Assembly: GCA_916048095.2 (NCBI GenBank)
Contig: OU696584.1
Coordinates: 3,676,349-3,740,348 of the forward strand
From: Sacculina carcini
Taxonomy: Eukaryota > Arthropoda > Thecostraca > Sacculinidae
Reading direction: 5' to 3'
DNA: 64,000 nt
The notes under the pieces are model-generated. The model was not told the origin of the DNA and searched no databases. It saw only the letters and a list, made by a program, of their open reading frames with translations. Shown piece after piece: positions 40,561-50,212 of the stretch; position 1 is the first letter of the stretch; the number at the start of each line of letters is the position of its first letter. The translations under genes were made by a program, and so were the position numbers.

Positions 40561-41249
40561 TTGGTGAATTTGTGAGGGCTTGTAGGAGGTCGATAACACC
40601 ACAGGATATGAGCATATCGCTTGGCAAAGTAAAACAGCGTTTGAAACAAAATAACTACCCCCATCATGCTATAAAACAAATTGAAAAACGAGCCATCGAG
40701 TCAGAACGAAAACAAAAGAGAAATTCAGACAATAATCTCTATTATTTGAAAATGCCATTTCTCGGGGAAGCGCACAAACGTAAATGTATGGCACTTCTTA
40801 GACGCACAGGATTGTCTGATAAGGTTCGGATATGGCTTGATGCTGGTCGACCTCTAAAAAGTATCTTTGGACCTCCAAAAGAAAAACTTGGTTGCCCAGA
40901 AAAATGTAACACATGCCATATGGCTAACAAAAAGCAACAGTGCTGGAAAAAGTACTTGATCTACAGAATCGAATGTGGCATGTGTCATAAAATACACATT
41001 GGGGAAACAGCCAGACCAATCAAAACTAGAATCATAGAGCACACTAATCCTAAACTTAATAGTGCAGTAGTACAACATTTCAGAGAGGAGCATCAGACGA
41101 ACCCCGCAAGGATCAAATGGTCAATAATACATGAAGGTCTGAGAGATCACATCCAGATAAAATACGTTGAGGCTACATATATACGGGAAATGGAACCCAG
41201 TACATTGATGAACGGCTGCAGAGGAGTGGATCTCAGCTGCAAGTTTTGA
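40561..41249 (+). pseudogene. PLE1b GIY-YIG endonuclease, 5'-truncated
   Basis: A second PLE1 copy with no RT. It begins in the region after RT (GEFVRACRRSITPQDM) and stays open through the linker (GRPLKSIFGPPKEKLGC, with the Cys cluster CPEKCNTC) and the nuclease (YLIYRIECGMC, IHIGETARPIKTRIIEH) to the stop at 41247-41249, ending [10 protein letters not shown]. It is nearly identical to 9260-9965 but lacks that copy's frame breaks, so the nuclease part is intact. It is followed by AGTATATCCATAAATTATAT and a TA run, as in copy a. Confidence 0.82.
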
Positions 41250-41278
41250 GCCAACAGAGTATATCCATAAATTATATT

Positions 41279-41280
<2 letters not shown>

Positions 41281-41371
<91 letters not shown>
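41281..41371. repeat. (TA)n microsatellite
   Basis: A TA run of about 90 bp between the 3' end of PLE1b and PLE4. The YIYIYI frames on the minus strand that run through it are artefacts. Confidence 0.9.
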
Positions 41372-41375
<4 letters not shown>

Positions 41376-41384
41376 GATTTGTTG

Positions 41385-41541
41385 AAATCAACAGCAATCT
41401 GGGCACTGTTGTGCTGGTACGATAGCTTCTCTATGCTGCGCACGATTTTTCTGTGTTCAGGAGACAACACACTCAGTTGTTCACTGAAGTTTATTCCTCG
41501 AGGTACCTTTCGGCTATCACTAGCCATCGTCAGGAGAAGTA
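41385..41541 (-). pseudogene. PLE4 ORF N-terminus (next tandem copy)
   Basis: Starting at ATG near 41528 on the minus strand, the frame reads MASDSRKVPRGINFSEQL and on to [19 protein letters not shown] before it runs into the TA repeat. Its place after the terminal repeat, and the VDFNKSC phrase common near the N terminus of Penelope proteins, indicate the beginning of a second tandem copy. Only about 50 codons remain. Confidence 0.6.
41494..41541 (-). ncRNA. Hammerhead ribozyme candidate (PLE4), overlaps ORF start
   Basis: On the minus strand: stem I strand UUCUC, core CUGACGA, one extra U, stem II GGCUA/UAGCC with GUGA loop, GAAA, stem III AGG/CCU with UA loop, C as cleavage residue, and stem I strand GAGGA (five pairs, one of them G-U). 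All invariant core residues are present. The extra U before stem II departs from the textbook form but recurs in PLE3. The ATG of the ORF lies inside the core-stem II segment. Penelope-like terminal repeats are known to carry hammerheads, which supports the reading. Cleavage would release RNA ends at the terminal repeat. Confidence 0.55.
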
Positions 41542-41689
41542 GATATAACACAATACAAAACAAAATACACAATACCAAACAGTCCACGATAAACGGTGTT
41601 TATATACAAGGTGAGACAATATATCACTCATGTGCCAATGTGGCACCTACATAATGACACCTATGCGGCAAACGGTCGTTACAAAATTA

Positions 41690-42300
41690 GCACCTATGTG
41701 CCAAGGTCGATTGGTGTCGCATGGATGGGAGGGCGACATCTGGCTGTTGTTGAATGTTAATTTCACATTTATTTTTATTAATAAATACAGCTTCAATTAT
41801 TTTGAGCCTACGGATATCATTTTCTCTGTAAATGATTTCGGTTTTCTCATCCATAGTCTTTCGGTCCACTTTGATTTGATGCTGCTGGCGGTAGTGCCTG
41901 GCAATGGCTCCGTCTTGAAGGTGTGCTGAAATTCGTTTGGACAGCGTTGTTGTTGTGTAGCCAATGTAGTGCGAGTTTCGGCGACTGCAGTCACCAGTTG
42001 TACATGTATGCTGGTACACTACATTGGTTTCTTGCAACATGCTGGTCTTGGGAAGGCAACTGTTCTTCATCACTAAGCTGCGTGTTTTGCGTGTCTTGAA
42101 ATAAATGACAAGCTGCAACTTGGTGCCTTCTTCTGTTTGCTGCACGTTTCTATCGACGATTCTTCTGATGGCAGAAGACATGATGTTCTTGTAGTACAAT
42201 TTGATGGTCATTGTCTCTTTGTGTTTTCTCTCTTCTTCGATATATTTCGACAATTTGTCGCGTATTACACGATCAATGGTCGTTTGTTCGTAGCCGTTGT
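41690..42300 (-). pseudogene. PLE4 linker and GIY-YIG nuclease fragment
   Basis: Open frame from NNGYEQTTIDRVIRDKLSKY through LYYKNIMSSAIRRIVDRNV, the nuclease start NVVYQHTCTTGDC, SHYIGYTTTTLSKRISAHL (with conserved Arg) and NDIRRLKIIEAVFI, ending near 41687. RT is missing. The frame upstream of 42300 enters the inverted copy and is not protein. Related to PLE3 by the shared linker and nuclease phrases. Confidence 0.78.
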
Positions 42301-42307
42301 TTAGTGA

Positions 42308-42600
42308 TGAAGAACAGTTGCCTTCCCAAGACCAGCATGTTGCAAGAAACCAATGTAGTGTACCAGCATACATGTACAACTGGTGACTGCAGTCGCCGAA
42401 ACTCGCACTACATTGGCTACACAACAACAACGCTGTCCAAACAAATTTCAGCACACCTTCAAGACGGAGCCATTGCCAGGCACTACCGCCAGCAGCATCA
42501 AATCAAAGTGGACCGAAAGACTATGGATGAGAAAACCGAAATCATTTACAGAGAAAATGATATCCGTAGGCTCAAAATAATTGAAGCTGTATTTATTAAT
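42308..42600 (+). pseudogene. PLE4 nuclease, inverted partial copy
   Basis: Plus-strand reverse complement of 41770-42070 with few differences (for example TLSKQISAHL against TLSKRISAHL). It encodes VMKNSCLPKTSMLQETNVVY to EAVFIN and then stops at 42610. The Arg-to-Gln change lies at a conserved nuclease position. Spacer between the arms is about 235 bp. Confidence 0.82.
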
Positions 42601-43344
42601 ACAGCTGTATGACTAGATGACTGACTTATTACAAGCTGTATGACTAGATGACTGAAAGTATGAACCGCTACTATGAAGGCCTTGAAACGTCCGTGTATAA
42701 GACATTACTAAACTGTAGACAAGACACCACTAGATAATTGAATGAGAATAATAGAATCAAAACGACAAGAGAATAAAATTAAGGTAAAATACAGAAGAGA
42801 AAACAGAGAAAAGAATTACGAAACAAGATTTATATGAAAAATAATATATGGCTCTGCGAATACTGCTCCTATTCCGAAGTAATCTTATTAATCCCACGGA
42901 ATCCTACTCCTTTCCTTGATACCACTCTGATAAACGACACTGAAAAGCAAGTGAAAATCGACCGATTGTCCAGAACTATAAAAACATCAACGATCGACGC
43001 AGTAAAGTTGCTCATTACCGTTGGGGGAGTGACATTAGAAGATGTACATGGTGCTCTACAATGTGAACAAGGAACTACCGTCAGCATTCATGCGTGACTC
43101 CGGCCAAGCCAAACTCCGAAGTGACAAAAGCTGACAACAGTATCCTGATTACGTATATCTGCGCGATGACATCTGTGAACAACATCAGCCGAAATCATCC
43201 ACCATGTACGAGGTACCAAGAAGCCAAGTACTCATCGGAACGCGTGCAAATATACAACAATCGCGGGGCTCAATTGTACAAATACTCGTCAGATGAAGAT
43301 CATCACACGTCTTCAATGAAAGCCCACTTCTGACCACACAATAG
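42601..43344. other. No gene recognised
   Basis: Contains a 16-bp direct repeat (AGCTGTATGACTAGAT at 42603 and 42635) and an 87-codon frame (42834-43097) without a recognisable domain. Since it directly precedes the LTR-like repeat it could be internal sequence of that retroelement, but no RT, protease or integrase motif is present. Confidence 0.35.
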
Positions 43345-44314
43345 AATGGCCGTGTATAAGCTCTAGTGGCTCGCATTCGCTCGATTGACCTCGCAGTTGT
43401 GGTGTAACAATGTTTATATTTCATGCGGTGTTGTATATAACTTGTATTCTTATATCTTTATTTAGTAATCGTTGATTGTTTTGTGCATTGTATATTGTAT
43501 GTTGTGCATTGAAAGTGACATAGGATAGAAGTTAGGACAGGAAGTGAAGCGTAAACACATGCATCACTGTCAACACAGTAGGTTAGAATACAGAACACAG
43601 CATTGGTTGCACACACGTAGACACACACACATACACTGTAAGACATTAAGAGAAAACCAGAGAAGCACGGGCACACGCATATATCACTCACACCAGTGTG
43701 TAAGACTATGTGCGTGTTGCATTGTGGTGACCTTGCGGTCCGTAAATAATGAGGTCGTGCACAAATAGGAGATGGAGAATTTTGTAGGCGGCGCTAGCTA
43801 GCACTATATAAGCACAGTGTTTTCACCATTCGGGATGGATATAGAGATAGAAGAGCAGCGGCAGTAGGAGGATATAGAGATAGAAGAGCAGCGGCAGTAT
43901 GGATATAGAGATAGAAGAGCAGCGGCAGTAGGATAATATAGGAATAGAAGAGCAGCGGCAGTAGAGATATGGAATAGATAGATAGAAGCGGCAGCGGGAG
44001 TAGATAGATTGAGCAGCAGCAGCAGTAGAGGAGATTCAGTAGAGAAGTGGAGTGGTTCAGAGGGAGAATGGAACGGAACAGAGTATAGCAACACCAGAGG
44101 ATAGAACGGGAGACCAGATAGGATAGAAAACTGGATATATCGTTAGGACACAAATATTTAGGAACAGCAACATTAGTTATGATATCACGACGAAATACAT
44201 TGTTTCTTCAACAAACAACTGTGTTTGGAATCGGACATCAAGCGTTATCGCGGCGCACAACGATAAGAGGCCTGCTCCACTAGAATTATCATCACTGAAG
44301 ACAAAATTGTTACA
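43345..44314 (+). repeat. LTR-like repeat, copy 2 (LTR proposed 43403-44314)
   Basis: Matches 468-1205. The proposed LTR begins TGTAACAATG and ends ATTGTTACA, perfect 9-bp inverted ends. It is 912 bp against 681 bp in copy 1, the difference being mostly a minisatellite at 43828-44040. A CA-rich stretch and the phrase GACCTTGCGGTCCGTAAATA are shared. Short frames on both strands follow the repeat and are not genes. Confidence 0.6.
43828..44040. repeat. Minisatellite, AGATAGAAGAGCAGCGGCAG units
   Basis: Four good units of about 33 bp containing GATAGAAGAGCAGCGGCAGT, then degraded units rich in GCAGCAGC. It is absent from copy 1 of the LTR-like repeat, where GATACAGGCAGAACGGGAGA stands in its place, so it expanded within this copy. 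Confidence 0.85.
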
Positions 44315-45605
44315 GCTCCTTATGATGAACAGATTCTATGATAAAAAAGTAGCATTTGCAACAAAAGGTCACCCTAGTTATAATGCTTTTATTGTCTAGT
44401 ACCTCACACACAAACTCAACCCGACACAAACTCAACCCCTAGTTAGTGATCATTTCTTGACGTAACCTAACCTAAATGTCTAGCATATATGCCCGCCCGT
44501 TGTGGATCGTGTCGATCCGTTCTGGATCTTGAAGACAAATCCGTTAGTTTTGTATGAGAATGCATTCTACACGGGGAAATTGAACGTTTTATTGTCTATA
44601 GCTGCTGTCTGCGGGACATATTTATTTCATAAAAATGATCCATCGCTTATTTTACGTTAAAAACCACTGATCTATATCATTGAGCCCGCGCAGTTATTTT
44701 AACCTCATATTCAAGCATACATACACACACAGACAGATACAGAATTTCTTATATAGTGTGGCGTGTCATGCATATTCTATTCATTGTATAAATGTGTGTA
44801 TATTTAAATGTGTATGCGTGCGCGTATGCGTATATATGTATGTGCCGCACGTGTTTGTATGTTTGTGTGGCATGCCCTCTAAAATGTTCGGTGTAGGTTA
44901 GGTGACGTGTGTCTGCGTACAACCAGCAAACACGCTTGTTGCATGTGTATACGTGTGCGTATTTGTCTCTATGTATGTGCCGAATGGGTCTGTATGTTTG
45001 TGTGGCATGCGTTCTAGAATATTCCATGTAGGTTAGGTGACGTGTGTGTGCGTGTTAGCTTGCGAAAATAGTTCAGCCAATCACAGTAGCCTACGTGCTG
45101 GCGTGATCACATAGCTACCAATCGGGTGGTTACATTTGTATTTTGCTATTGCCTGGCCAATTGTGTTCCAATGTTCATACGCGGTCGGGTCGATGCACAC
45201 GCACGGCCAAGTTTATTCAAGTAACGTCGCCTCGGTGCGCGGGCAGTTGGACTGGAACTTTGGCAATAGCTTGACTGACAGGGCTACTCCCTGTGTCTCG
45301 CTCGCCTTGTGTCAGTTCGACCCGAGCATCGTCCGACACATTGTGCTGGACAACGTGCTCGTTGCGATTGCCGCGCATTGGCCTAGGATATTACCTGTAT
45401 TACTTGTAACGGTGCAGTAGCTGTTTCAGTGGAGGACTCGCTACACCACTGTTACGGAATTGTGTGCCGCGGCCTTCGTGCCGAGGTTTTGCTCGTCTCC
45501 GGCCTTGTGATACTTTGTACTATTGTTACTGTGTATTTATAATATATCTGCTGTGCTACACCGCTCTTTGTTATGTGCGCGCTCTGAACGAGCTTCGCGT
45601 AACAA
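44315..45605. other. No supported gene; one diverged tandem duplication
   Basis: 44480-44740 is a diverged piece of the hairpin repeat's 3' block (CCGTTCTGGATCTTGAAGAC, CATAAAAATGATCCATCG). At about 44800-44915 and 44935-45060 two diverged copies of a roughly 130-bp unit lie in tandem (shared TTGTATGTTTGTGTGGCATG-like text and TGTAGGTTAGGTGACGTGTG). The next stretch is less AT-rich and holds a 94-codon frame (45136-45420) with no recognisable domain; I do not call it a gene. Confidence 0.5.
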
Positions 45606-46226
45606 TAGATATAGATTTGAACCCGCCCGTCGTGCGGAACAGTTCATAACATGAAATTCATATTCAATCTATACAATAAAATGAATACAAATTTAAAAGT
45701 AAAAAATTTAACCTGTAAATATGCTAACCAATAGAAATGTCTAAATGTGAATATTTTCATAATTATTTGGACAAAATATATCTCGATCCGTCTCATATAT
45801 GAACTTATATCTTATATGAACCTGCACGTCGTAAAAATGTCCTTCCCATGCAATGCTTATATTTTAGATTTTTAGCTAGATTTTGTCCTAAACGCTAGCG
45901 CTCTAGCGAATAATTCACGCGCTTTGCACATAAACTCAGATGTTGATTTCGCAGCAGCGAGAAATCATAGGCGGATGAAGTAAATATTTATAGTGGGGCT
46001 AAATATTTTATAATCGCTTGTTAAATAGATTTTTTAGAAGATATATCAAAATTATTGGACAACATTGCATGTGAAGGACATTTTATAAAACGTTTTTCAA
46101 GGAGGCTAACCCCCCTGCAAAATTCCTGGATCCGCCATTGTCTCCATTGATCGCTGTGGTAAATCTATCAGTCGTCGGTGGAAATGAAATGGTCTTGAAT
46201 AAAAGGTTATATCTTTTGGAATGTTA
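45606..46226 (+). repeat. Hairpin-motif repeat fragment and unassigned DNA
   Basis: 45606-45870 has two hairpin motifs (ACCCGCCCGTCGTGCGGAAC at 45620 and a degraded one near 45828) with the usual CCAATAGAAA block. From 45870 to 46226 I see no gene or recognisable repeat. Confidence 0.6.
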
Positions 46227-46560
46227 ACCACAACAACAACAACAACAACAACGTGTATTTGCTATAGCGCCGGTAAAACACAAGCGCAAAAAACGGAAAA
46301 CATCAATTGAGATAAAACGACAATTGTAAAGAATATGGGAGAAATGAGCAGGTAAAAGAGAGAGAAGTCACAAAACAACCAAAATGGGTAAATAGCAAGC
46401 ACAAGCACAAAGAGCACAGTTCCAAAAAATCAAGTGGTATGTTCGAACAATAAAATCGACAGAGAATTATTACAGAGAAAAAAATTGATTTTTTCTTACC
46501 TGTCCATAGTGGATCCAATAGTGTACGTACGGTGCTTTGCAGAAAAATGGACAACCTGGA
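46227..46560 (-). mobile_element. 3' end of a (TTG)n-tailed non-LTR element
   Basis: Read on the minus strand the segment ends GGCGCTATAGCAAATACACG and then a TTG run (the plus strand shows CAACAACAAC at 46229-46255). This matches the ends of the elements at 5535 and 16771. The body is a pyrimidine-rich 3' untranslated region without RT sequence, so the copy is strongly 5'-truncated. The open frame at 46303-46554 is a by-product of the low-complexity sequence. Confidence 0.65.
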
Positions 46561-46652
46561 CCCTGCGGCGTCAATTTTTAATACAATAAACAGTCCAGAC
46601 CATATGATTTATACAAATTGTGTGCATGTAATGTCCGTGTATCAGTGCTCAA
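46561..46652. other. Left flank of element C, possibly part of element F
   Basis: The plus strand has an open frame from ATG 46547 to the edge of element C. If C and one CTCAA are disregarded, this frame runs on into 52388 without a stop and joins the frame of element F. I cannot confirm that it is F protein; it has no diagnostic motif. Confidence 0.35.
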
Positions 46653-47117
46653 TGTAGAGTAGCGATTGGTTCAGCACGTAGTCAAAACGGTGGGCGCTAG
46701 AGGGCGCCAAGTGATAAGCGCCAGGGTCAAGGTGAGCGACCCTGACCAGTCGCTGTACAGTCATTACACAGTGCGTTTCACTAGTGGTGGTGTGCGGCAT
46801 TTTATTGCGAGTAATGTGTATGTAATTACATCATATGATATAAACGTAGTAATGAGTGTGTAATTGTATTATAGTATAACTCATGGCATGAATCCAATTT
46901 CAGATAGTTTGATTGCTGTGTAATCGAATCATTCACCCACTCGCTGTTTAAGGTCACGATTGGATGAATGGATAAGTTATGTATGGTCGTGCGTCACGAC
47001 CAGAGTTATCATCAATATGTGAGTCTAATACGCCGTTGCCGTTTACGTGTTTTTGTATTTCAGGAAATAACATTCGTGATGATAATATACTCGTGCCACG
47101 AATGTCGTTTTTGATCA
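46653..47117 (+). repeat. 5' LTR of C
   Basis: Begins TGTAGAGTAGCG and ends TTTTTGATCA. Contains GGGCGCTAGAGGGCGCCA, a GC-rich inverted sequence. Confidence 0.92.
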
Positions 47118-47152
47118 TGTTATTTCAATAAGTCACGTCGTACAACATCCCG

Positions 47153-48736
47153 ATGCCAAGAATGTCAGTCTCATTGCGATGTGAAGCGACCGGGTGTGGA
47201 GAGTTGAAGACAGCCGAGGACATGTCCACATGTATCGCACTCATGCAGCTGCATCAAAAGAACGTGCATGAATCCTGCGGATCCCGTCAGAAACCTCCAA
47301 AGATCTCTCGCCCCTCTGTTCAGCAGAGCATTGACCAAGAAGAATGGGCTGCATTCACCAGGAGGTGGCATATGTTCAAGAACGGGACAGACCTCACGTC
47401 AAATCAAGTCACTGCCCAGCTGCTGGCCTGCTGCGAACCAGAGCTTGAGTCGGCGTTGTTCAGGGAGGATCCAGAGATATCCAACAGAACGGAGACGGAG
47501 ATCTTGGAGGCTATCGAGCGTCTGTCAGTGATCAAGGTGGCGCTCAGTGTTCGGCGCTCGGCGTTGCTGCAAATGAAACAGGATCCCGGTGAGAACATCC
47601 GGCAATACGTGGCCAGACTCAGAGGCACCGCCAACGTTTGTGATTGGACAAAAACCAGTGTCTGTAGGGCTCCCGGGTGTTATGGTTCAAGTGTGTGTGA
47701 CTACACAGATGACGTTGTCAAACTTGTCATGCTGAACGGCCTCTCAAACGATGAGATCAAGAAAGAAATTTTGGGAACGGCTGGCATCGACAGTAAAACG
47801 CTTAGCGACACAATTGCACTGGTAGACAGCCGAGAGACAGCATGCAGAGCCATGGAGAGTGTACGCTCGGGAGTGGCAGCCAGTACCTACAAGAAAACAG
47901 CGCGCGGACTGACTACACCGGCCCCTGACACTGCAGTCAGTGAGAGTGAAGATGAACAGTGGAAGTTGAAGGTGAAGATGCGATGTCGTTGTGGACGCCT
48001 CACTCCGAAGTACGGCAAAATAAGGGGAAAACTCAAACAGTTTGACACATGCTTGGGCTGCTCGAAAAAGTCTCGCGCAACTGAGAACAAGAGCTCAGCA
48101 GACAGAAGCGGAAGTGCGGAGGTCACATTTCACCATGTAGCGACGTCAGAGCCGGACAGTAAAACGTTGACGTGGTCACTGTACTCTCGCCCACATCCGA
48201 CTGTGAATTTAAGCGTCATCGTCGACGCAGACGCGTACAGATCAAGAAGCATGACCCCACCGCCAACACAACCTCTACGTGTCGAAGTGGTGGCTGATTC
48301 AGGAGCGCAAACGTGTCTGATGGGAATACGAGTGCTCAAGCGAATGGGACTGCACCAAGGCCACCTCACAAAAGCACATAGATGCATCTTTGCCGCAAAC
48401 AACAACAAGATAAATGTGCTAGGTCAGCTCTTCGTCAGACTATCAGGCGTGAATGACAAAGGCAGAGAGCATGTCACATCAGCAATCGCGTATGTGACCA
48501 ATTCGTCTAAAAGGTTCTATTTGAGTCGAACTGCCATGGAGCAGCTGTGCATCATCGATCACAACTTTCCGAAGATCGGAGCTGCGTGTGACGTGACAGC
48601 AAGTCAGGGCGTTGCAGAGGTTAAACAGTACCATCAGGCCGAATGTGGTTGCCCACTGCGCACGGCACCGGCACCTCTACCTTTACGACTGCCGTTCACA
48701 CCATCTAGTACATCGACGGAGAAGATGAAGCGGTGA
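47153..48736 (+). CDS. Element C Gag-protease
   Basis: 527 codons from ATG 47153 to TGA 48734-48736. The N terminus carries a C2H2-like finger (residues about 9-41: CEATGC followed by HQKNVH) in place of the usual C-terminal CCHC knuckle. A helical Gag body follows (EEWAAFTRRWHMFKNG; PGENIRQYVARLRG; DDVVKLVMLNGLSNDEIKKEILG). A four-cysteine element (RCRCGRL and CLGCSKK, about 278-305) may be a second zinc site. The aspartic protease has VVADSGAQTCLMG with Asp382. The arrangement with protease in the Gag frame and an N-terminal finger is known from a gypsy group in cnidarians and other invertebrates. After the TGA the same frame stays open into RT, so the stop may be a mutation or a readthrough point. 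Confidence 0.85.
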   Translation: MPRMSVSLRCEATGCGELKTAEDMSTCIALMQLHQKNVHESCGSRQKPPKISRPSVQQSIDQEEWAAFTRRWHMFKNGTDLTSNQVTAQLLACCEPELESALFREDPEISNRTETEILEAIERLSVIKVALSVRRSALLQMKQDPGENIRQYVARLRGTANVCDWTKTSVCRAPGCYGSSVCDYTDDVVKLVMLNGLSNDEIKKEILGTAGIDSKTLSDTIALVDSRETACRAMESVRSGVAASTYKKTARGLTTPAPDTAVSESEDEQWKLKVKMRCRCGRLTPKYGKIRGKLKQFDTCLGCSKKSRATENKSSADRSGSAEVTFHHVATSEPDSKTLTWSLYSRPHPTVNLSVIVDADAYRSRSMTPPPTQPLRVEVVADSGAQTCLMGIRVLKRMGLHQGHLTKAHRCIFAANNNKINVLGQLFVRLSGVNDKGREHVTSAIAYVTNSSKRFYLSRTAMEQLCIIDHNFPKIGAACDVTASQGVAEVKQYHQAECGCPLRTAPAPLPLRLPFTPSSTSTEKMKR

Positions 48737-48796
48737 ATTCTGAACAGATATGCATCATCAACATTTAACGTCTGTCCTCATCAGCCCCGTCCTGCG

Positions 48797-50200
48797 ATGA
48801 CTGGTCCTCCGATGGAGATCCGCGTAGACAATTCGGTGCAGCCAGTGGTGACCAGAAGGCCTCCGAACGTACCAGTGCACTGGCAGAAAGAAACAGCGAA
48901 TCAGCTGCAGAGAGATGTCGCGATGGGTGTAATCGAGCCCGTACCGCCGAACACTCCGGTGACATGGCTACACAGTATGGTGCTGACTGCAAATTCCGAC
49001 GGCACCCCACGCCGCACGGTAGATTTGCAGCCGCTCAATCGCTATTGTGTGAGAGAAACGCACCACACGGTTCCTCCTGTGAAGCAGGCAAGAAGTGTAC
49101 CCTGTCACACGATAAAAACAGTGACGGACGCCTGGAATGGGTTTCACTCGATCGAGATTCGCCCAGAAGATAGACACTTAACGACATTTTTGACAGAGCA
49201 GGGTAGATTCCGCTACAAAAGAGCGCCTATGGGCTTCTTGGCGTGTCAGGATGCATACACCCAGCGGTATGACGCCATTATAGCCGACGGGACAAGGAAA
49301 ACTAAATGTGTCGACGACACTCTTCTGTGGGACGACGATATCCAAACACACTGGTGGCGTGTGTTAGAATACTTGTCGCTTGTCGGCAGCAACGGTGTGG
49401 TGTTGAATCCGTCAAAGTTTCAGTTTTCAAGCTCAAAGTTCGAGTTCGCCGGGTTCGAGATTGCTGAGAGCGAAGTCAAACCGATGACGAAGCACTTGAA
49501 GGAGATTGAAATGTTTCCAAGACCAACAAATATCACAGATATACGAGCATGGTTTGGTCTTATCAACCAGGTGTCTCACTACGGTCGACTGATAGAAATC
49601 ATGAGACCATTCAAGCATCTGCTGAGTACGAAATCGAAGTTCTACTGGAACGCAGACCTTGACGAAGCTTTTAAACGATCAAAACACCTCATTATCGAAG
49701 AGATACGACAAGGAGTAGAAATATTCGACCCCAAGAGGAAGACATGTTTGAGTACAGACTTTTCCAAGACCGGCGTGGGATACTGGCTCCGTCAAAAACA
49801 TTGCCGATGTAATTCTGTTATACCTGGGTGCTGTCGAAGCGGGTGGCGAATCACCATCGCAGGGTCAAGATTCCTTCGCGACGCAGAAACCCGCTACGCT
49901 CCAGTGGAGGGTGAAGCACTGGCAGTCGCGTGGGCATTGGAGGACAGCCGCTTTTTCACATTGGGTTGTAATGATTTGGTGATCACGACTGACCACAAGC
50001 CGTTGACAAAAATACTGGGAGATCAGGATCTGGGAGACATTACAAATCCGAGGTTATTCCGCATCAAGCAGAGAACTCTGCCGTGGAAATACACAATTGT
50101 GCATGTTTCAGGCAGGTGTAATCCAGCTGCAGACACTACGTCACGATACCCGGGAGACAGAACTCACACCACGGGCGAAGATGTGGCGACAGACCCCTAA
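48797..50200 (+). CDS. Element C reverse transcriptase-RNase H
   Basis: 467 codons from ATG 48797, but the frame is open from the gag-protease stop onward, so this is probably a segment of one polyprotein. RT: WLHSMVLTANSDGTPRRTVDL, NGFHSIEIRPEDRHLTTFL, RAPMGFLACQDAYTQRYD, CVDDTLLWDDD with the catalytic pair at residues 173-174, NPSKFQF and FAGFEI. Connection and RNase H: LSTDFSKTGVGYWL, RFLRDAETRYAPVEGEALAVAWAL, TTDHKPLTKIL. This is the usual Ty3/gypsy type. A TAA at 50198-50200 ends it, with the integrase following in the same frame. Confidence 0.85.
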   Translation: MTGPPMEIRVDNSVQPVVTRRPPNVPVHWQKETANQLQRDVAMGVIEPVPPNTPVTWLHSMVLTANSDGTPRRTVDLQPLNRYCVRETHHTVPPVKQARSVPCHTIKTVTDAWNGFHSIEIRPEDRHLTTFLTEQGRFRYKRAPMGFLACQDAYTQRYDAIIADGTRKTKCVDDTLLWDDDIQTHWWRVLEYLSLVGSNGVVLNPSKFQFSSSKFEFAGFEIAESEVKPMTKHLKEIEMFPRPTNITDIRAWFGLINQVSHYGRLIEIMRPFKHLLSTKSKFYWNADLDEAFKRSKHLIIEEIRQGVEIFDPKRKTCLSTDFSKTGVGYWLRQKHCRCNSVIPGCCRSGWRITIAGSRFLRDAETRYAPVEGEALAVAWALEDSRFFTLGCNDLVITTDHKPLTKILGDQDLGDITNPRLFRIKQRTLPWKYTIVHVSGRCNPAADTTSRYPGDRTHTTGEDVATDP

Positions 50201-50212
50201 GACAAAAACTAC

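Larger units (their letters stand above)
41372..42600 (-). mobile_element. Penelope-like PLE4 with an inverted 3' fragment
   Basis: On the minus strand: nuclease half of the protein (about 42300-41690), then a terminal-repeat region (about 41690-41500), then the start of a further ORF copy (41541-41385) that is cut by the TA run. To the right, 42308-42600 is a plus-strand inverted copy of 42070-41770, so the right end of the element folds back on itself. Both signs (ORF start following ORF end, and an inverted fragment) are typical Penelope arrangements. Confidence 0.78.

Noticed and set aside
42834-43097. An 87-codon gene upstream of the LTR-like repeat
   Set aside because: No domain recognised and not seen upstream of copy 1 of the same repeat. 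Too short to support.
45136-45420. A 94-codon protein-coding gene
   Set aside because: No recognisable domain, start context or neighbouring exon, and it lies next to diverged repeats. It could be a chance frame in a less AT-rich stretch.
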